DNA of 33,027 bases from Acidobacteriota bacterium. GTDB lineage: Bacteria; Acidobacteriota; Terriglobia; Terriglobales; Acidobacteriaceae. The notes under the pieces are model-generated. The model had not been told where the DNA came from. It worked only from the letters and a program-made list of their open reading frames with translations, and ran no database searches. Each line of letters begins with the position of its first letter. Position 1 is the first letter of the stretch. Shown one piece after another: positions 14,421 through 22,710 of this stretch. Location: positions 1 to 33,027 of the forward strand of contig JAJYCQ010000018.1 in NCBI GenBank assembly GCA_021778315.1, read 5' to 3'. Made by a program: the position numbers and the translations under genes.

Positions 14421-14702
14421 ATGGTCATTCACTTTCTTATTCGCGGGCGTGTGCAGGGCGTTGGGTTTCGCTGGTTCGTGCATCGCGAGGCGGCGGAGCT
14501 GGGGCTGCGCGGATGGGTTCGCAATACGGATGCGGGTGAGGTGGAGATCGTCGCGGCGGGAGAGGCTGAGGCGATGGAAGACCTGCGGGTTGAGCTTCGC
14601 AGGGGATCGCGTGGCAGCCGCGTGGATGCGGTGATTGAACACGAGTTGCTGGAGGCCGAGGCGGAGTCGCTCGGTGCGTTTGAGATTGAAGGAGCCTGGT
14701 AA
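14421..14702 (+). CDS. acyP: Acylphosphatase
   Basis: A 93-residue enzyme that hydrolyses acyl phosphates. Both signatures are present: IRGRVQGVGFRWFVHREA, with catalytic R17, and GLRGWVRNTDAGEVEI, with catalytic N35. The C-terminal part is slightly divergent (ELLEAEAESLGAFEIEG) but the length is normal. It starts 12 nt after the efp stop, so it is likely part of the same transcript. Confidence 0.92.
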   Translation: MVIHFLIRGRVQGVGFRWFVHREAAELGLRGWVRNTDAGEVEIVAAGEAEAMEDLRVELRRGSRGSRVDAVIEHELLEAEAESLGAFEIEGAW

Positions 14703-14708
14703 GAACGA

Positions 14709-15248
14709 ATGATAAAGCCTATTGATTGCGAGCCGTTGAAAGAGATGATCCGCGCTGTTCCTGACTTTCCGAAGCCGGGAATTTTGTTCTATGACATTAC
14801 GACGCTGCTGAAGGACAAGACTGGGTTTGCGCAGTTGATCGATGCGTTTGCGCAGTATTACATCGGGAAGAAAGTTGATTTGGTGCTGGGGATTGAGGCT
14901 CGCGGGTTTATCTTTGGGCCGGCGTTGGCTTACCGGTTGAATGCGGGATTTGTTCCGGTGAGAAAGCCGAAGAAGCTGCCGGCTCCGGTGGAGCGGGTGC
15001 AGTATGACCTGGAGTATGGGTCGGATTCGCTGGAGATTCATAAGGACGCTATTCTGCCGGGGCAGCGGGTGATTATTGTGGATGATCTGCTGGCGACAGG
15101 CGGAACGATGGAGGCGACCATCGAGCTGGTGCGGCGGATGGGCGGCGAGATTGTGGGGTTGACCGTGGCGATTGAGCTGGACTTTTTGAAGGGGCGGGAG
15201 AAGTTTCCGGAGATTGATGTGTTTAGCTTGATGCATTACGACGAGTAG
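14709..15248 (+). CDS. apt: Adenine phosphoribosyltransferase
   Basis: It salvages adenine to AMP using PRPP in the cytoplasm. The 179-residue protein matches the family from end to end: [46 protein letters not shown], the mobile loop [13 protein letters not shown], and the PRPP-binding motif [15 protein letters not shown] (120-134). It lies six bases after acyP and 12 bases before the TonB-domain gene, consistent with one operon. Confidence 0.95.
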   Translation: MIKPIDCEPLKEMIRAVPDFPKPGILFYDITTLLKDKTGFAQLIDAFAQYYIGKKVDLVLGIEARGFIFGPALAYRLNAGFVPVRKPKKLPAPVERVQYDLEYGSDSLEIHKDAILPGQRVIIVDDLLATGGTMEATIELVRRMGGEIVGLTVAIELDFLKGREKFPEIDVFSLMHYDE

Positions 15249-15260
15249 GGGGTTTGGTCG

Positions 15261-16307
15261 ATGCGCGTGTTGCAGAACGTGATGCTGGGGACTGTGCTGT
15301 GTGTGGTTGGGATGAGTGTGCTGGGTGTTGGTGGGGCTGCGGCGGCGCAGGCTCCGGCTCCGGTTGCTGATCGCTGGAGCCAGCTCTTTGCTGCCAATAA
15401 CCTTGATAACGAGGGTAAAACGCCGTTTCACCTTAGAATGACGTTCCAGTTGTATGACCTGAAGGGGAAGGCTGCGGAGACGGGGACGGTTGAAGAGTGG
15501 TGGGCTCCGGGATATTCGAGGCGGATCGTTATCAAATCGCCATCGCTGAATGAAGATGAATCGACGGTAAATGAGGGCAATGCTGCCTCGGTTACCCGAG
15601 AGAGATATCTAGTACGTGAACTGCTCGATGAAGCGGTGCATCCTGTGCCTCAGCATCCACCGGGACCAGCGGAGAAATTGGAGGAGCATAAGCGTTACTT
15701 TGGCAAAGTTGAATTGGAGTGCGAAACTCCGGCCTCGAATGCTGCCTCGACGCACCATATGAGTTTGCCGACACTCTGCATTCAGCCGAGCACGGTCTAT
15801 GTTCGACTTCTTCTGAATGACAGCACAGCGGTGGAGCGAAATACGATAGGTCAATTTCATGACACTTATGTGGCGCTGGATGTTCAGGAAAATTTATTGG
15901 GGCTGAGTGCGATCAGCGGGAAGGTAACGCTGCTGCAGGGGATTGACCCTGCCAAGTCGGCGGACGAGTTGAAACCGCTGACCGCTGCTGGGGCATCGCC
16001 TGAACGGGGCAAGATAGCCTATATGTCGGGGGGAGTGATCGCGGGGGCACGGATTAAATTTGTGCAGCCACAGTATCCGGAGGCGGCGAAGGTGGAACAC
16101 AAAAGCGGCGTGGTGCTGCTGCATGCCCTCATCAGCAAGGAAGGATTGGTGAAGGATTTGGTTCCGATCGCGGTCTCTGACCCAGTGTTCACAGATGAGG
16201 CGATCGACGCGGTTCGGCATTGGGTGTATTCGCCTTACTTGCTGAATGGCGAGCCGACAGAAGTGGATACAACGATTACGATTAATTTCTCGATGACACA
16301 CAATTAG
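15261..16307 (+). CDS. Secreted protein with C-terminal TonB domain
   Basis: The 348-residue product has a signal peptide (about 1-30, ending AAAAQA). A periplasmic region of unknown function (about 35-245) carries the pattern FHLRMTFQLYDLKGKAAETGTVEEWW. A TonB C-terminal-like domain covers about 260-348 (ARIKFVQPQYPEAAKVEHKSGVVLLHALISKEG, AIDAVRHWVYSPYLLNGEPTEV). Such YPEAA...GxVxL...G.V...W.YxP proteins are abundant in Acidobacteria. Because it lacks the N-terminal TM and proline-rich linker of true TonB, it may not be an energy transducer. It is probably co-transcribed with apt. Confidence 0.85.
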   Translation: MRVLQNVMLGTVLCVVGMSVLGVGGAAAAQAPAPVADRWSQLFAANNLDNEGKTPFHLRMTFQLYDLKGKAAETGTVEEWWAPGYSRRIVIKSPSLNEDESTVNEGNAASVTRERYLVRELLDEAVHPVPQHPPGPAEKLEEHKRYFGKVELECETPASNAASTHHMSLPTLCIQPSTVYVRLLLNDSTAVERNTIGQFHDTYVALDVQENLLGLSAISGKVTLLQGIDPAKSADELKPLTAAGASPERGKIAYMSGGVIAGARIKFVQPQYPEAAKVEHKSGVVLLHALISKEGLVKDLVPIAVSDPVFTDEAIDAVRHWVYSPYLLNGEPTEVDTTITINFSMTHN

Positions 16308-16373
16308 GTCAGGGTAAGCAATGCGTCGGTGCTGGGAGACGCGCATCGAATAGGAATAGGAGAACAAGATCAT

Positions 16374-17429
16374 ATGAAGTCATTTGGGTATGCGGCGGAG
16401 AGTAAGACGTCGGCGTTGGCGCCGTTTCATTTTGAGCGGCGGGATTTGGGGCCGACGGATGTTGCGGTGGCGATTGATTATTGCGGGATTTGCCACTCGG
16501 ATATTCACCAGGTGCGGGATGAGTGGGGTGGGTCGATCTATCCGATGGTGCCGGGGCATGAGATTGTCGGGCGCGTGACGGGGGTTGGCAGCGCGGTGAC
16601 GAAGTTCAAGGCTGGGGATCTGGCTGGCGTTGGCGTTACGGTTGAGACGTGCATGGTGTGCGAGAACTGCAAGGCCGGGGCGGAGCCTTATTGCACGAAG
16701 GGCATGGTGGGGACGTATAACGCGAGGTCGTATGACGGCGTGATGATGCAGGGCGGCTACTCAGACAATATTGTTGCTCCGGAGCACTATGTATTTTCGA
16801 TTTCGCCGAAGCTGGAGCTGGCGGCTGTGGCTCCGCTGCTGTGTGCGGGGATTACGACGTACTCTCCGCTGCGGCACTGGAAGGTGGGGCCGAACAAGAA
16901 GGTTGGCGTGGTGGGGCTCGGCGGGCTGGGGCATATGGCGCTGAAGTTTGCGCACAGCTTTGGAGCGCATGTGGTGCAGTTCACGACAAGCGAGAGCAAG
17001 ATTGCGGACGCGAAGAAGCTGGGGGCCGATGAGGTCGTGATCAGCAAGGATGCGGACGCGATGGCGAAGCATAAGGGGAGCTTCGACTTTATTGTGGATT
17101 GCGTTTCGGCTCCGCACGATATCAATGCGTACCTGGGGATGTTGCGGCTGGATGGTGCGATTTGTTTGGTCGGGTTGCCGGATCAGCCGGTGGCTACTTC
17201 TCCATTTGCGCTGGTGACGAATCGGCGGTCGCTGTCGGGATCGATGATTGGCGGGATGAAAGAGACGCAGGAGATGCTGGATTATTGCGCGGAGAAGAAT
17301 ATCGTTTCGGAGATTGAGTTGATCGGGTATGACCGGATCGCCGAGGCGTATGAGCGCGTGGTGAAGGGCGATGTGAAGTATCGGTTCGTGCTGGATGGAA
17401 AGACGCTGAAGGCAGGGATTAGGGATTAG
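16374..17429 (+). CDS. Zinc-dependent NAD(P) alcohol dehydrogenase (YahK/CAD-like)
   Basis: A 351-residue medium-chain dehydrogenase that reduces aldehydes or oxidises alcohols, probably with NADPH. Catalytic zinc ligands are in YCGICHSDIH (C37) and GHEIVG (H62-E63). The structural zinc site is C93, C96, C99 and C107 (CMVCENCKAGAEPYC). The Rossmann motif is GVVGLGGLGHMALKFA. ATG 16374 is chosen because AGGAG precedes it and the protein starts MKSFGYAAES as family members do. The family normally ends near VKYRFVLD-x-KTLK; here KAGIRD follows, and its codons and TAG stop come from a CAGGGATTAGG repeat. It converges on the lactonase operon. Confidence 0.93.
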   Translation: MKSFGYAAESKTSALAPFHFERRDLGPTDVAVAIDYCGICHSDIHQVRDEWGGSIYPMVPGHEIVGRVTGVGSAVTKFKAGDLAGVGVTVETCMVCENCKAGAEPYCTKGMVGTYNARSYDGVMMQGGYSDNIVAPEHYVFSISPKLELAAVAPLLCAGITTYSPLRHWKVGPNKKVGVVGLGGLGHMALKFAHSFGAHVVQFTTSESKIADAKKLGADEVVISKDADAMAKHKGSFDFIVDCVSAPHDINAYLGMLRLDGAICLVGLPDQPVATSPFALVTNRRSLSGSMIGGMKETQEMLDYCAEKNIVSEIELIGYDRIAEAYERVVKGDVKYRFVLDGKTLKAGIRD

Positions 17430-17447
17430 GGAACAGGGATTAGGAAA
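17411..17447 (+). repeat. CAGGGATTAGG array supplying the dehydrogenase stop
   Basis: GCAGGGATTAGGGATTAGGG then AACAGGGATTAGGAAAG. The first unit encodes AGIRD and the stop of the alcohol dehydrogenase. Confidence 0.9.
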
Positions 17448-17450
17448 GAG

Positions 17451-17492
17451 GGGCTTCGCTCACTGTTCAGTGATGCGGAGCCCTTCGTTTTT
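17451..17492 (+). terminator. Terminator of the alcohol dehydrogenase gene, overlapping a convergent gene end
   Basis: GGGCTTCGCTCACTG and CAGTGATGCGGAGCCC form a long stem with minor bulges and a TT loop, followed by TTCGTTTTT. The stem includes the last codons of the opposite-strand 86-aa gene, so both genes share this end. Confidence 0.65.
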
Positions 17493-17720
17493 CTGGAGGT
17501 AGCCCTTGCGGTGGAACCAGTCCTGCATGGAGGTGCGGAGGCGGTCGAGGGGGACTCGGTTGCCGATTTCGAGGAGGCCATCGGCGAGGGGGAGAGTGTC
17601 GTCGAAGATGGCGTCGTTGGTGAAGTTGCGCATGGAGAAGTTGTCGAGCCACTTGAGGGGGCAGGGTTTGGGATCGGTGGCTTCGGAGAGGTATTCGACG
17701 GAGACTTTGCGCTGGAACAT
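17460..17720 (-). CDS. Small hypothetical protein (86 aa) downstream of the lactonase gene
   Basis: Not recognised. It is soluble, without signal peptide or TM segment. It begins MFQRKVSVEYLSEATDPKP and contains the conserved-looking segments PLKWLDNFSMRNFTNDAIFDD, EIGNRVPLDRLR and MQDWFHRKGYL. It starts four bases after the lactonase stop, so translation is probably coupled. A longer frame upstream exists but lies antisense-frame within the lactonase gene and has the composition of an out-of-frame shadow, so ATG 17720 is taken as the start. Function unknown. Confidence 0.6.
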   Translation of the reverse strand: MFQRKVSVEYLSEATDPKPCPLKWLDNFSMRNFTNDAIFDDTLPLADGLLEIGNRVPLDRLRTSMQDWFHRKGYLQKNEGLRITEQ

Positions 17721-17724
17721 TCGG

Positions 17725-18900
17725 CTAGACGAATTGGATGAACATGGGGGTGTCGACGGCGAAAGACTTGGGCGTTTCAGCGAGGTGGCCGGTGGCGGGG
17801 TCGTGGGCGAAGACGGTGACCGAGGCGTTCGTCTGGTTGGCGCAGAGGAGCCAGCGGCGCGATGGGTCGAAGGTGAAGTGGCGGGTGAAGCCGCCGGTTT
17901 TGATGCGCTGCTGTTCGGTGAGGAGGCCGGTGGAGGGATCGATGCGGCAGACGACGAGCGAGTCTGCGCCACGGGTGTTGGCGTAGAGGAGGCGGCCGTC
18001 GGGGCTGATGGAGAGCTCGCAACCGGTGTTGCCGGTGAGGGAGGCTCCCGAGGTGAGAGTGGAGAAGACGCTGTCGTTGCGGAGGACGGGAGCGGGCTGG
18101 CCGTTGCTGACGTTCCAGTCGTAGAGGTCGACGGTGCAGTCGAGCTCGTGGATGCAGTAGAGCCAGCGGCCATTGGGATGGAAGGCGAGGTGGCGGGGAC
18201 CGGAGCCGGGGCGGGCGGCGAAGCGCGTTGGGGCCTCGACCGGAGCGGCGGCGTTGGGATGGATGGGGAAGATTTCGATGGCGTCTTCGCCGAGGTTGCA
18301 GACGAGGACGAAGCGATTGTCCGGCGAGACGACGGCGCAGTGCATGTGCGCCGCTTCCTGACGGACCTTGTTGGGGCCTAGGGCGCCGCAGGCAGCGTTG
18401 TTGTCGCAGCGAAAGGTGGCGGCGGCGTTGTGGAGGGCTCCGGTGTGGCCGAGGCTGAAGGCGGCGAAGCTTCCACCGCCGTAGTTGGCTACGAAGGCGG
18501 CGCCACCGGTGGGGTCGACGGAGACGAAGCAGGGGCCGTTGCCGTTGGTGCTGACTCGCTGGAGAGGCGTGAGGGTCGCGGTGGCGGGGTCGAGCTGATA
18601 GCTGGAGAGGAGGCCGTTGCCTTCGGGGATTTCGTTGACCGCGTAGACGATGGGGAGGGTGGGGTGCATCGCGAGGAAGCTGGGATGCTGGGCGGGAGCT
18701 GCGGGCTGGATGCTGCTGAGCTCGCCGGTGGCGGCGTTCCAGGCGGCGCGGAAGATGCCCTTGTCGGTGCCGGTGCCGAGGAGAATCCAGCGCGGGTGCG
18801 CGGAGACGGGGCTGGCGAAGGCGCGGGTTGCGAACGTGCGAAGGGCGAAGGGGAGGGCGGCGGCGGAGGCGAGGAAGTGGCGTCGGGTATGGATGGGCAT
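17725..18900 (-). CDS. Tat-exported lactonase family protein (6-phosphogluconolactonase-like beta-propeller)
   Basis: A 391-residue protein of the lactonase (YbhE/Pgl2) seven-bladed propeller type. A Tat signal, HTRRHFLASAAALPFALRTFA, lies at residues 4-24. Propeller strands follow with family patterns: HPTLPIVYAVNE, GPCFVSVDPTGGAAFVANYGGGSFAAF, HMHCAVVSPDNRFVLVCNLGEDAIEIF, GPRHLAFHPNGRWLYCIHELDCTV and FTRHFTFDPSRRWLLCANQT. Family members hydrolyse 6-phosphogluconolactone or other lactones, but the export signal argues for an extracytoplasmic lactone substrate here. It sits in an operon: five bases after the 18906-19352 gene and four bases before the 86-aa gene. Confidence 0.9.
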   Translation of the reverse strand: MPIHTRRHFLASAAALPFALRTFATRAFASPVSAHPRWILLGTGTDKGIFRAAWNAATGELSSIQPAAPAQHPSFLAMHPTLPIVYAVNEIPEGNGLLSSYQLDPATATLTPLQRVSTNGNGPCFVSVDPTGGAAFVANYGGGSFAAFSLGHTGALHNAAATFRCDNNAACGALGPNKVRQEAAHMHCAVVSPDNRFVLVCNLGEDAIEIFPIHPNAAAPVEAPTRFAARPGSGPRHLAFHPNGRWLYCIHELDCTVDLYDWNVSNGQPAPVLRNDSVFSTLTSGASLTGNTGCELSISPDGRLLYANTRGADSLVVCRIDPSTGLLTEQQRIKTGGFTRHFTFDPSRRWLLCANQTNASVTVFAHDPATGHLAETPKSFAVDTPMFIQFV

Positions 18901-18905
18901 GAGGT

Positions 18906-19352
18906 CTAGAGGAGCTCGGCGGCGGTGTGAGGTTCGCCGGGAAGTTTGAAGTCGAGTTCGGCGGGATGGGCGTCGCGGTCGATGACGGGGAGGCTGGGGA
19001 GGTTGGAGGTATGGCCCACCTCGGCGACGACGGCGGCGACGTGCTCGAGGACTTCGTCGATGGTCATGGTGTAGATTTCGCGGCCGTTGTCGTAGCCGTT
19101 GGCGATGGAGTGTTTGAGGAAACGGCCGGCGGCCTGGGCGGCGAGGTAGTCGGTGATGACTTTGCCGTTGCGACGCTTCTGCTCGATCCAGGCGAGGTTG
19201 GGCATGGCGATCCAGAGGGGCTTGCCGTTGACGGCGAAGCGGATGTCGGTGGCGTCGGCATGGCGGGTGGCGATGGCCACGATGGTGCCCTTCCAGACGC
19301 AGTGGAGGGGTTCGGAGGTCCAGCGATCGATCGCTACAAAGTCTTCATACAT
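18906..19352 (-). CDS. Conserved-looking hypothetical protein, first gene of the lactonase operon
   Basis: This 148-residue soluble protein has no recognised domain. Notable segments are MYEDFVAIDRWTSEPLHCVWKGTIVAIATRH, VNGKPLWIAMPNLAWIEQ, and a long helix TMTIDEVLEHVAAVVAEVG. It has no signal peptide although the next gene product is exported. AGAAGG lies just upstream of ATG 19352. The tight spacing to the lactonase gene (five bases) implies co-expression. Confidence 0.65.
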   Translation of the reverse strand: MYEDFVAIDRWTSEPLHCVWKGTIVAIATRHADATDIRFAVNGKPLWIAMPNLAWIEQKRRNGKVITDYLAAQAAGRFLKHSIANGYDNGREIYTMTIDEVLEHVAAVVAEVGHTSNLPSLPVIDRDAHPAELDFKLPGEPHTAAELL

Positions 19353-19516
19353 GACCTTCTCAGGGTAGACGCAGCGTGGGGTCGAAGCAAGCGGGGCAGG
19401 GAAATATTTTCGGGGGCGGGGGAGGAGGAGTTGCTCATTTATTCTAGGTAGATAGGAATCTTCTGCTGACGGCCGCGGGAGGTTTGACTTGATATTGAAT
19501 TAACAAGGATGGGGTT

Positions 19517-20665
19517 ATGCGTCGATATCTTGCTGTGGTCGTTTCGCTGGTTAGTCTCGCGTCGTTTGGTCAAGGGCCTGCACCGTCGAAGCCGACACCG
19601 GATGTGCTGATTTTCGCGAATGGGGATCAGCTGACGGGGAAGCTGGAGAGGGTGTCGGCGGGCAATGTGGTGTTTGCCAGCGACATGGCGGGCGAGCTGA
19701 CGATTTCGATTGACAAGATCAAGGAGCTGAAGTCGGGGGCGGAGTTTGCGTTGCTGCGCAAGGGCGAGATTGTGGGCAAGACGCAGGTGCCGGCGGGCTC
19801 GGTGCTGGTGGAGGGGGGGAATTTGACGCTGACTCCTCCGACGGGGGAGGCGGCTACGGTTCCGGCGAAGGATGTCGAATATCTGATCGACAAGGCGACG
19901 TTTGATGCGCAAGTGAATCGCAAGGCGGGATTCCTGACGGGGTGGAATGGAACGCTGACGGGTGGGGCGAGTCTTGAGCGCTCGACGACGACGGGGACGA
20001 CGCTGACGGCATCGGCTGCGCTGGTGAGGGCGATTCCTACGGTGGCGTGGATGCCGGCGAGGAATCGGACGAGCGTGGACGTGTCGGAGAGCTATGGGAA
20101 GCTGTCGACGCCGGTGATTCCACCGACGGTTCCAGCTACGGGGCCGAGCGTGGTGCTTAACAGCATCTTCCATGCGGATGCGGAGCGGGATCAGTACTTC
20201 AGCCCGCGGGTGTATGCGCTGGCGGATACGGCATTTGACCACAACTATGGGCAGGGCCTGCAGCTGCAGCAGTTGTATGGCGGCGGGCTGGGATGGACGG
20301 CGATCAAGAGCGCGAAGCAGGAGCTGGATCTGAAGGTGGATGTTCACTATGAGAAGCAGCAATACATTGCGACGGCAGGGGCGGTGACTACTCCGAGCGT
20401 GAATATTATCGGGTCTACGATTTTTGAGCAGTACAACCGGAACCTGCCGAAGAAGATTTTGTTTACGGAGACGGCGACGATTCTCCCGGCGTTCAATAAC
20501 TTCAAGGCGTATTCGGCGAATGTGACGGCGGCGCTGTCGATACCGGTGTTCAAGAGGCTGAGCGCGACGGTGTCGACGACGGATAACTACCTCAACGATC
20601 CGGCTCCATTTTTCCAGAAGAATTCGTATCAGTTCATCACGGGCGTGACGTACATGCTGCGGTGA
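19517..20665 (+). CDS. DUF481 family outer-membrane protein (YdiY-like)
   Basis: A 382-residue protein with a signal peptide (RRYLAVVVSLVSLASFG-QG). A small N-terminal beta domain is typical of this group in Acidobacteria (DVLIFANGDQLTGKLERVSAGNVVF and ELTISIDKIKELKS). The DUF481 beta-barrel follows from about residue 130: GFLTGWNGTLTGGASLERSTTTGTTLTASAALVR, then alternating hydrophobic strands, ending YQFITGVTYMLR with a near-terminal aromatic. AAGGATGG precedes ATG 19517. It is probably a single-gene unit divergent from the lactonase operon. Confidence 0.88.
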   Translation: MRRYLAVVVSLVSLASFGQGPAPSKPTPDVLIFANGDQLTGKLERVSAGNVVFASDMAGELTISIDKIKELKSGAEFALLRKGEIVGKTQVPAGSVLVEGGNLTLTPPTGEAATVPAKDVEYLIDKATFDAQVNRKAGFLTGWNGTLTGGASLERSTTTGTTLTASAALVRAIPTVAWMPARNRTSVDVSESYGKLSTPVIPPTVPATGPSVVLNSIFHADAERDQYFSPRVYALADTAFDHNYGQGLQLQQLYGGGLGWTAIKSAKQELDLKVDVHYEKQQYIATAGAVTTPSVNIIGSTIFEQYNRNLPKKILFTETATILPAFNNFKAYSANVTAALSIPVFKRLSATVSTTDNYLNDPAPFFQKNSYQFITGVTYMLR

Positions 20666-20747
20666 TGGGCCGAAGCGGGCTTGGGATGTTCTAATGGAGA
20701 GATGCGAGCTTTGCGGCCGCGAGTGAAGGTTGAGGAGTTCGGATTCG

Positions 20748-21470
20748 ATGTGTGATGTGCGGAAATCTGTAGTGCGTTTGGTTCTGATGGGGTTGGCGGT
20801 TGTCCTGCTTGCCGGAGCCTTTATCCCAGCGAAGGCCCAGATGAAGAAGAGGAAGCAGGAGACGCATGCCCGGCGCGAGACGAATGCGACGCGGCTGGCT
20901 CGTATTCAGCACACGATCGAGGACACGTACTCACACCGCTTTGAGCTGACGGGCGGGGGCGGGTATCTGCGATTCCGCAGCGGGGACTACACGAAGAGGA
21001 ATAATGAAGTGAGCTGGGCTGCGTCGGTGAACTATTACCTGACGCCGAAGCTGGCGGTGGTGGGGGATGCGCGGGGATCGTTCGGGAACGCGCACCAGCA
21101 GCAGCCCCTGCAGTATCCGCAGATTACCAGGCCGCAGATCAATGAATACATGTTCATGGGCGGAGCGAGCTACCGGTTTTACGCCAAGGAGAAGCTGGCG
21201 TACAGCGTGCAGGCGGTTGCCGGCACGACGTGGGGCATCTTCTCGGGCGGCGGCAAGGGGCTGACGGGGCCGCAGCTTGGACTGTGGTCGGATGGTGTTC
21301 GGCCGGCGTTTTCGCTGGGATTGAGCGCAGACTACAACCTGTATCCAAACCTTGCGCTACGGTTTACCCCTACGTATATGGCGACGGATTTTGTGGGGGC
21401 GACCGGGAGCACGATCCAGAATAATCTGGGCTTCAATGTGGGTGTGCTCTACCGATTTGGACGGCGATAG
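20748..21470 (+). CDS. Outer-membrane beta-barrel protein
   Basis: A 240-residue protein with a signal peptide (LVLMGLAVVLLAGAFIPAKA-QM) and then a short basic stretch (KKRKQETHARRETNATRLARIQ). The barrel has strands such as RFELTGGGGYLRFRSGD, VSWAASVNYYLTPKLAVVGDARGSFG, NEYMFMGGASYRFY and PNLALRFTPTYMATDF, ending in LGFNVGVLYRFGRR. It belongs to the general outer-membrane beta-barrel (OmpA-N/Omp_b-brl) type. ATG 20748 is preferred because GAGGAG is ten bases upstream; a TTG at 20730 is in frame. Substrate or role is not evident. Confidence 0.8.
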   Translation: MCDVRKSVVRLVLMGLAVVLLAGAFIPAKAQMKKRKQETHARRETNATRLARIQHTIEDTYSHRFELTGGGGYLRFRSGDYTKRNNEVSWAASVNYYLTPKLAVVGDARGSFGNAHQQQPLQYPQITRPQINEYMFMGGASYRFYAKEKLAYSVQAVAGTTWGIFSGGGKGLTGPQLGLWSDGVRPAFSLGLSADYNLYPNLALRFTPTYMATDFVGATGSTIQNNLGFNVGVLYRFGRR

Positions 21471-21545
21471 CGGATTTTGGCTGTAGGGACAGAGCTTCGG
21501 CGGCGGCAGGGTGAAAGCATGCGGGCCGAGGGGTAAGATAAAGAT

Positions 21546-21806
21546 ATGTCCAAAGGCTGGGAATCGAAGAGTGTCGAAGAGCAACAAGCAGAGGCTTCTG
21601 CTCCAAAGGCCGCAACTTCGGGGATGACTCCGGAGGAGAGGCGAGCGGAGGCAGAGCGAAAGCGCCGGGTGCAGGCTCTGGAGTTGCAGCGGGAGCGGGT
21701 GCTTTCGGAGCGGACGTCAAGCCCTCATCGCCGCAGCGCGCTGGAGATGGCGCTGGCGACGATCGAGATGGAGCTTGAGCAGCTTGGGTGGTCGATAAAG
21801 CTGTAG
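21546..21806 (+). CDS. Small charged helical hypothetical protein (86 aa)
   Basis: Mostly Glu, Arg and Ala with a predicted coiled-coil (TPEERRAEAERKRRVQALELQRERVLS) and a terminal helix EMALATIEMELEQLGWSIKL. No signal, TM or known domain. It converges with the SDR gene over a 27-bp gap. The purposeful C-terminal amphipathic helix and isolated position make it a likely real gene, but the function is unknown. Confidence 0.6.
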   Translation: MSKGWESKSVEEQQAEASAPKAATSGMTPEERRAEAERKRRVQALELQRERVLSERTSSPHRRSALEMALATIEMELEQLGWSIKL

Positions 21807-21833
21807 ACGGTCAGGCACTCTGCAGGTTGGCGC

Positions 21834-22610
21834 TTAGGCCTTGCGTGTGATGACGAAGGGATTGGCCTGCGCGGTTGGGGTAAGGACGACCGTCTGGATG
21901 CTGACGTGGGGTGGACGGGTGGCGGCCCAGACGATGGTGTCGGCGATGTCTTCGGGTTTCAGGGGATCAATGTTCTGATATGTTTTGGCGGCTCGCTCTT
22001 CATCGCCGTGAAAGCGGACCCGGCTGAATTCGGTTTCGACCATGCCGGGATCGACGGAGGTGACGCGGACGGCGGTACCGTTGAGGTCGATGCGGAGGCC
22101 GTCGGATAAGAAGCGCTCGGCGGCCTTGGTGGCGCAGTAGACGCCTCCGTTGGGATAGGCGGCGTGGCCGGCGATGGAGCCGAGGTTGATGATGTGGCCG
22201 TGGTTGCGCTCGACCATGCCGGGGACGACGGCGCGGGTGATGTAGAGGAGGCCTTTGACGTTGGTGTCGATCATCTCTTCCCAGTCTTCGATGTCGTCCT
22301 GGTAGAGCTTGGTGAGGCCGCGGCTGAGGCCGGCGTTGTTGACGAGGACGTCGACGGAGCGCCAGGCGGCGGGGAGGTTGGCGAGTGCGGTGTGGACGGC
22401 ATCACGAGAGCGGACGTCGAGCTCAAAGTTGAAGATGTCGGGCGAGCCGGCGTCGCGGAGTTCGGCTTCCATAGCCTGGAGGCGGTCGAGGCGGCGTGCG
22501 CAGAGAAGGAGCTTTGCTCCGTGGCGGGCGAATTCCATGGCAGTGGCGGCGCCGATTCCGGCACTGGCTCCGGTTACGAAGACGATCTTGTTTTTCAATG
22601 AAGTGCTCAA
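21834..22610 (-). CDS. Short-chain dehydrogenase/reductase (YdfG-like)
   Basis: A 258-residue classical SDR oxidoreductase. The cofactor motif TGASAGIG is at 13-20, with R39-R40 (CARR) suggesting NADP preference. NNAG is at 91-94 and the catalytic S145 (NLGSIAG), Y158 and K162 (YCATK) are present. It is closest in pattern to YdfG/serine-3-hydroxybutyrate dehydrogenases (DTNVKGLLYITRAVVPGMVERNHGHIINLGS, SVDPGMVETEFS). The frame continues upstream, but TTG 22610 (STSLKNKIVFVTGA) is chosen because GAGGAG lies just before it and the Rossmann strand follows immediately. It is the next gene after the OmpA-family gene on the same strand. Confidence 0.9.
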   Translation of the reverse strand: MSTSLKNKIVFVTGASAGIGAATAMEFARHGAKLLLCARRLDRLQAMEAELRDAGSPDIFNFELDVRSRDAVHTALANLPAAWRSVDVLVNNAGLSRGLTKLYQDDIEDWEEMIDTNVKGLLYITRAVVPGMVERNHGHIINLGSIAGHAAYPNGGVYCATKAAERFLSDGLRIDLNGTAVRVTSVDPGMVETEFSRVRFHGDEERAAKTYQNIDPLKPEDIADTIVWAATRPPHVSIQTVVLTPTAQANPFVITRKA

Positions 22611-22658
22611 CGGACTCCTCACTTTCTTCCTTGGATATTGTTGCATTTTGCGGTGACG

Positions 22659-22691
22659 CACGAAGACCGCGAGAGGCTCGCGGTCTTCGTG
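22659..22691 (-). terminator. Perfect 15-bp hairpin after the OmpA-family gene
   Basis: CACGAAGACCGCGAG (22659-22673) pairs with CTCGCGGTCTTCGTG (22677-22691) around a 3-nt loop. It lies 20 nt beyond the OmpA-family stop on the minus strand. It lacks a U-tract, so it may stabilise the 3' end or attenuate read-through into the SDR gene. Confidence 0.6.
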
Positions 22692-22710
22692 GGCAGAATG
22701 TTTTTTGACG

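Noticed and set aside
13821..15431. Long minus-strand frame opposite efp, acyP and apt
   Set aside because: Arg/His/Leu-rich shadow; three well-recognised genes lie on the plus strand.
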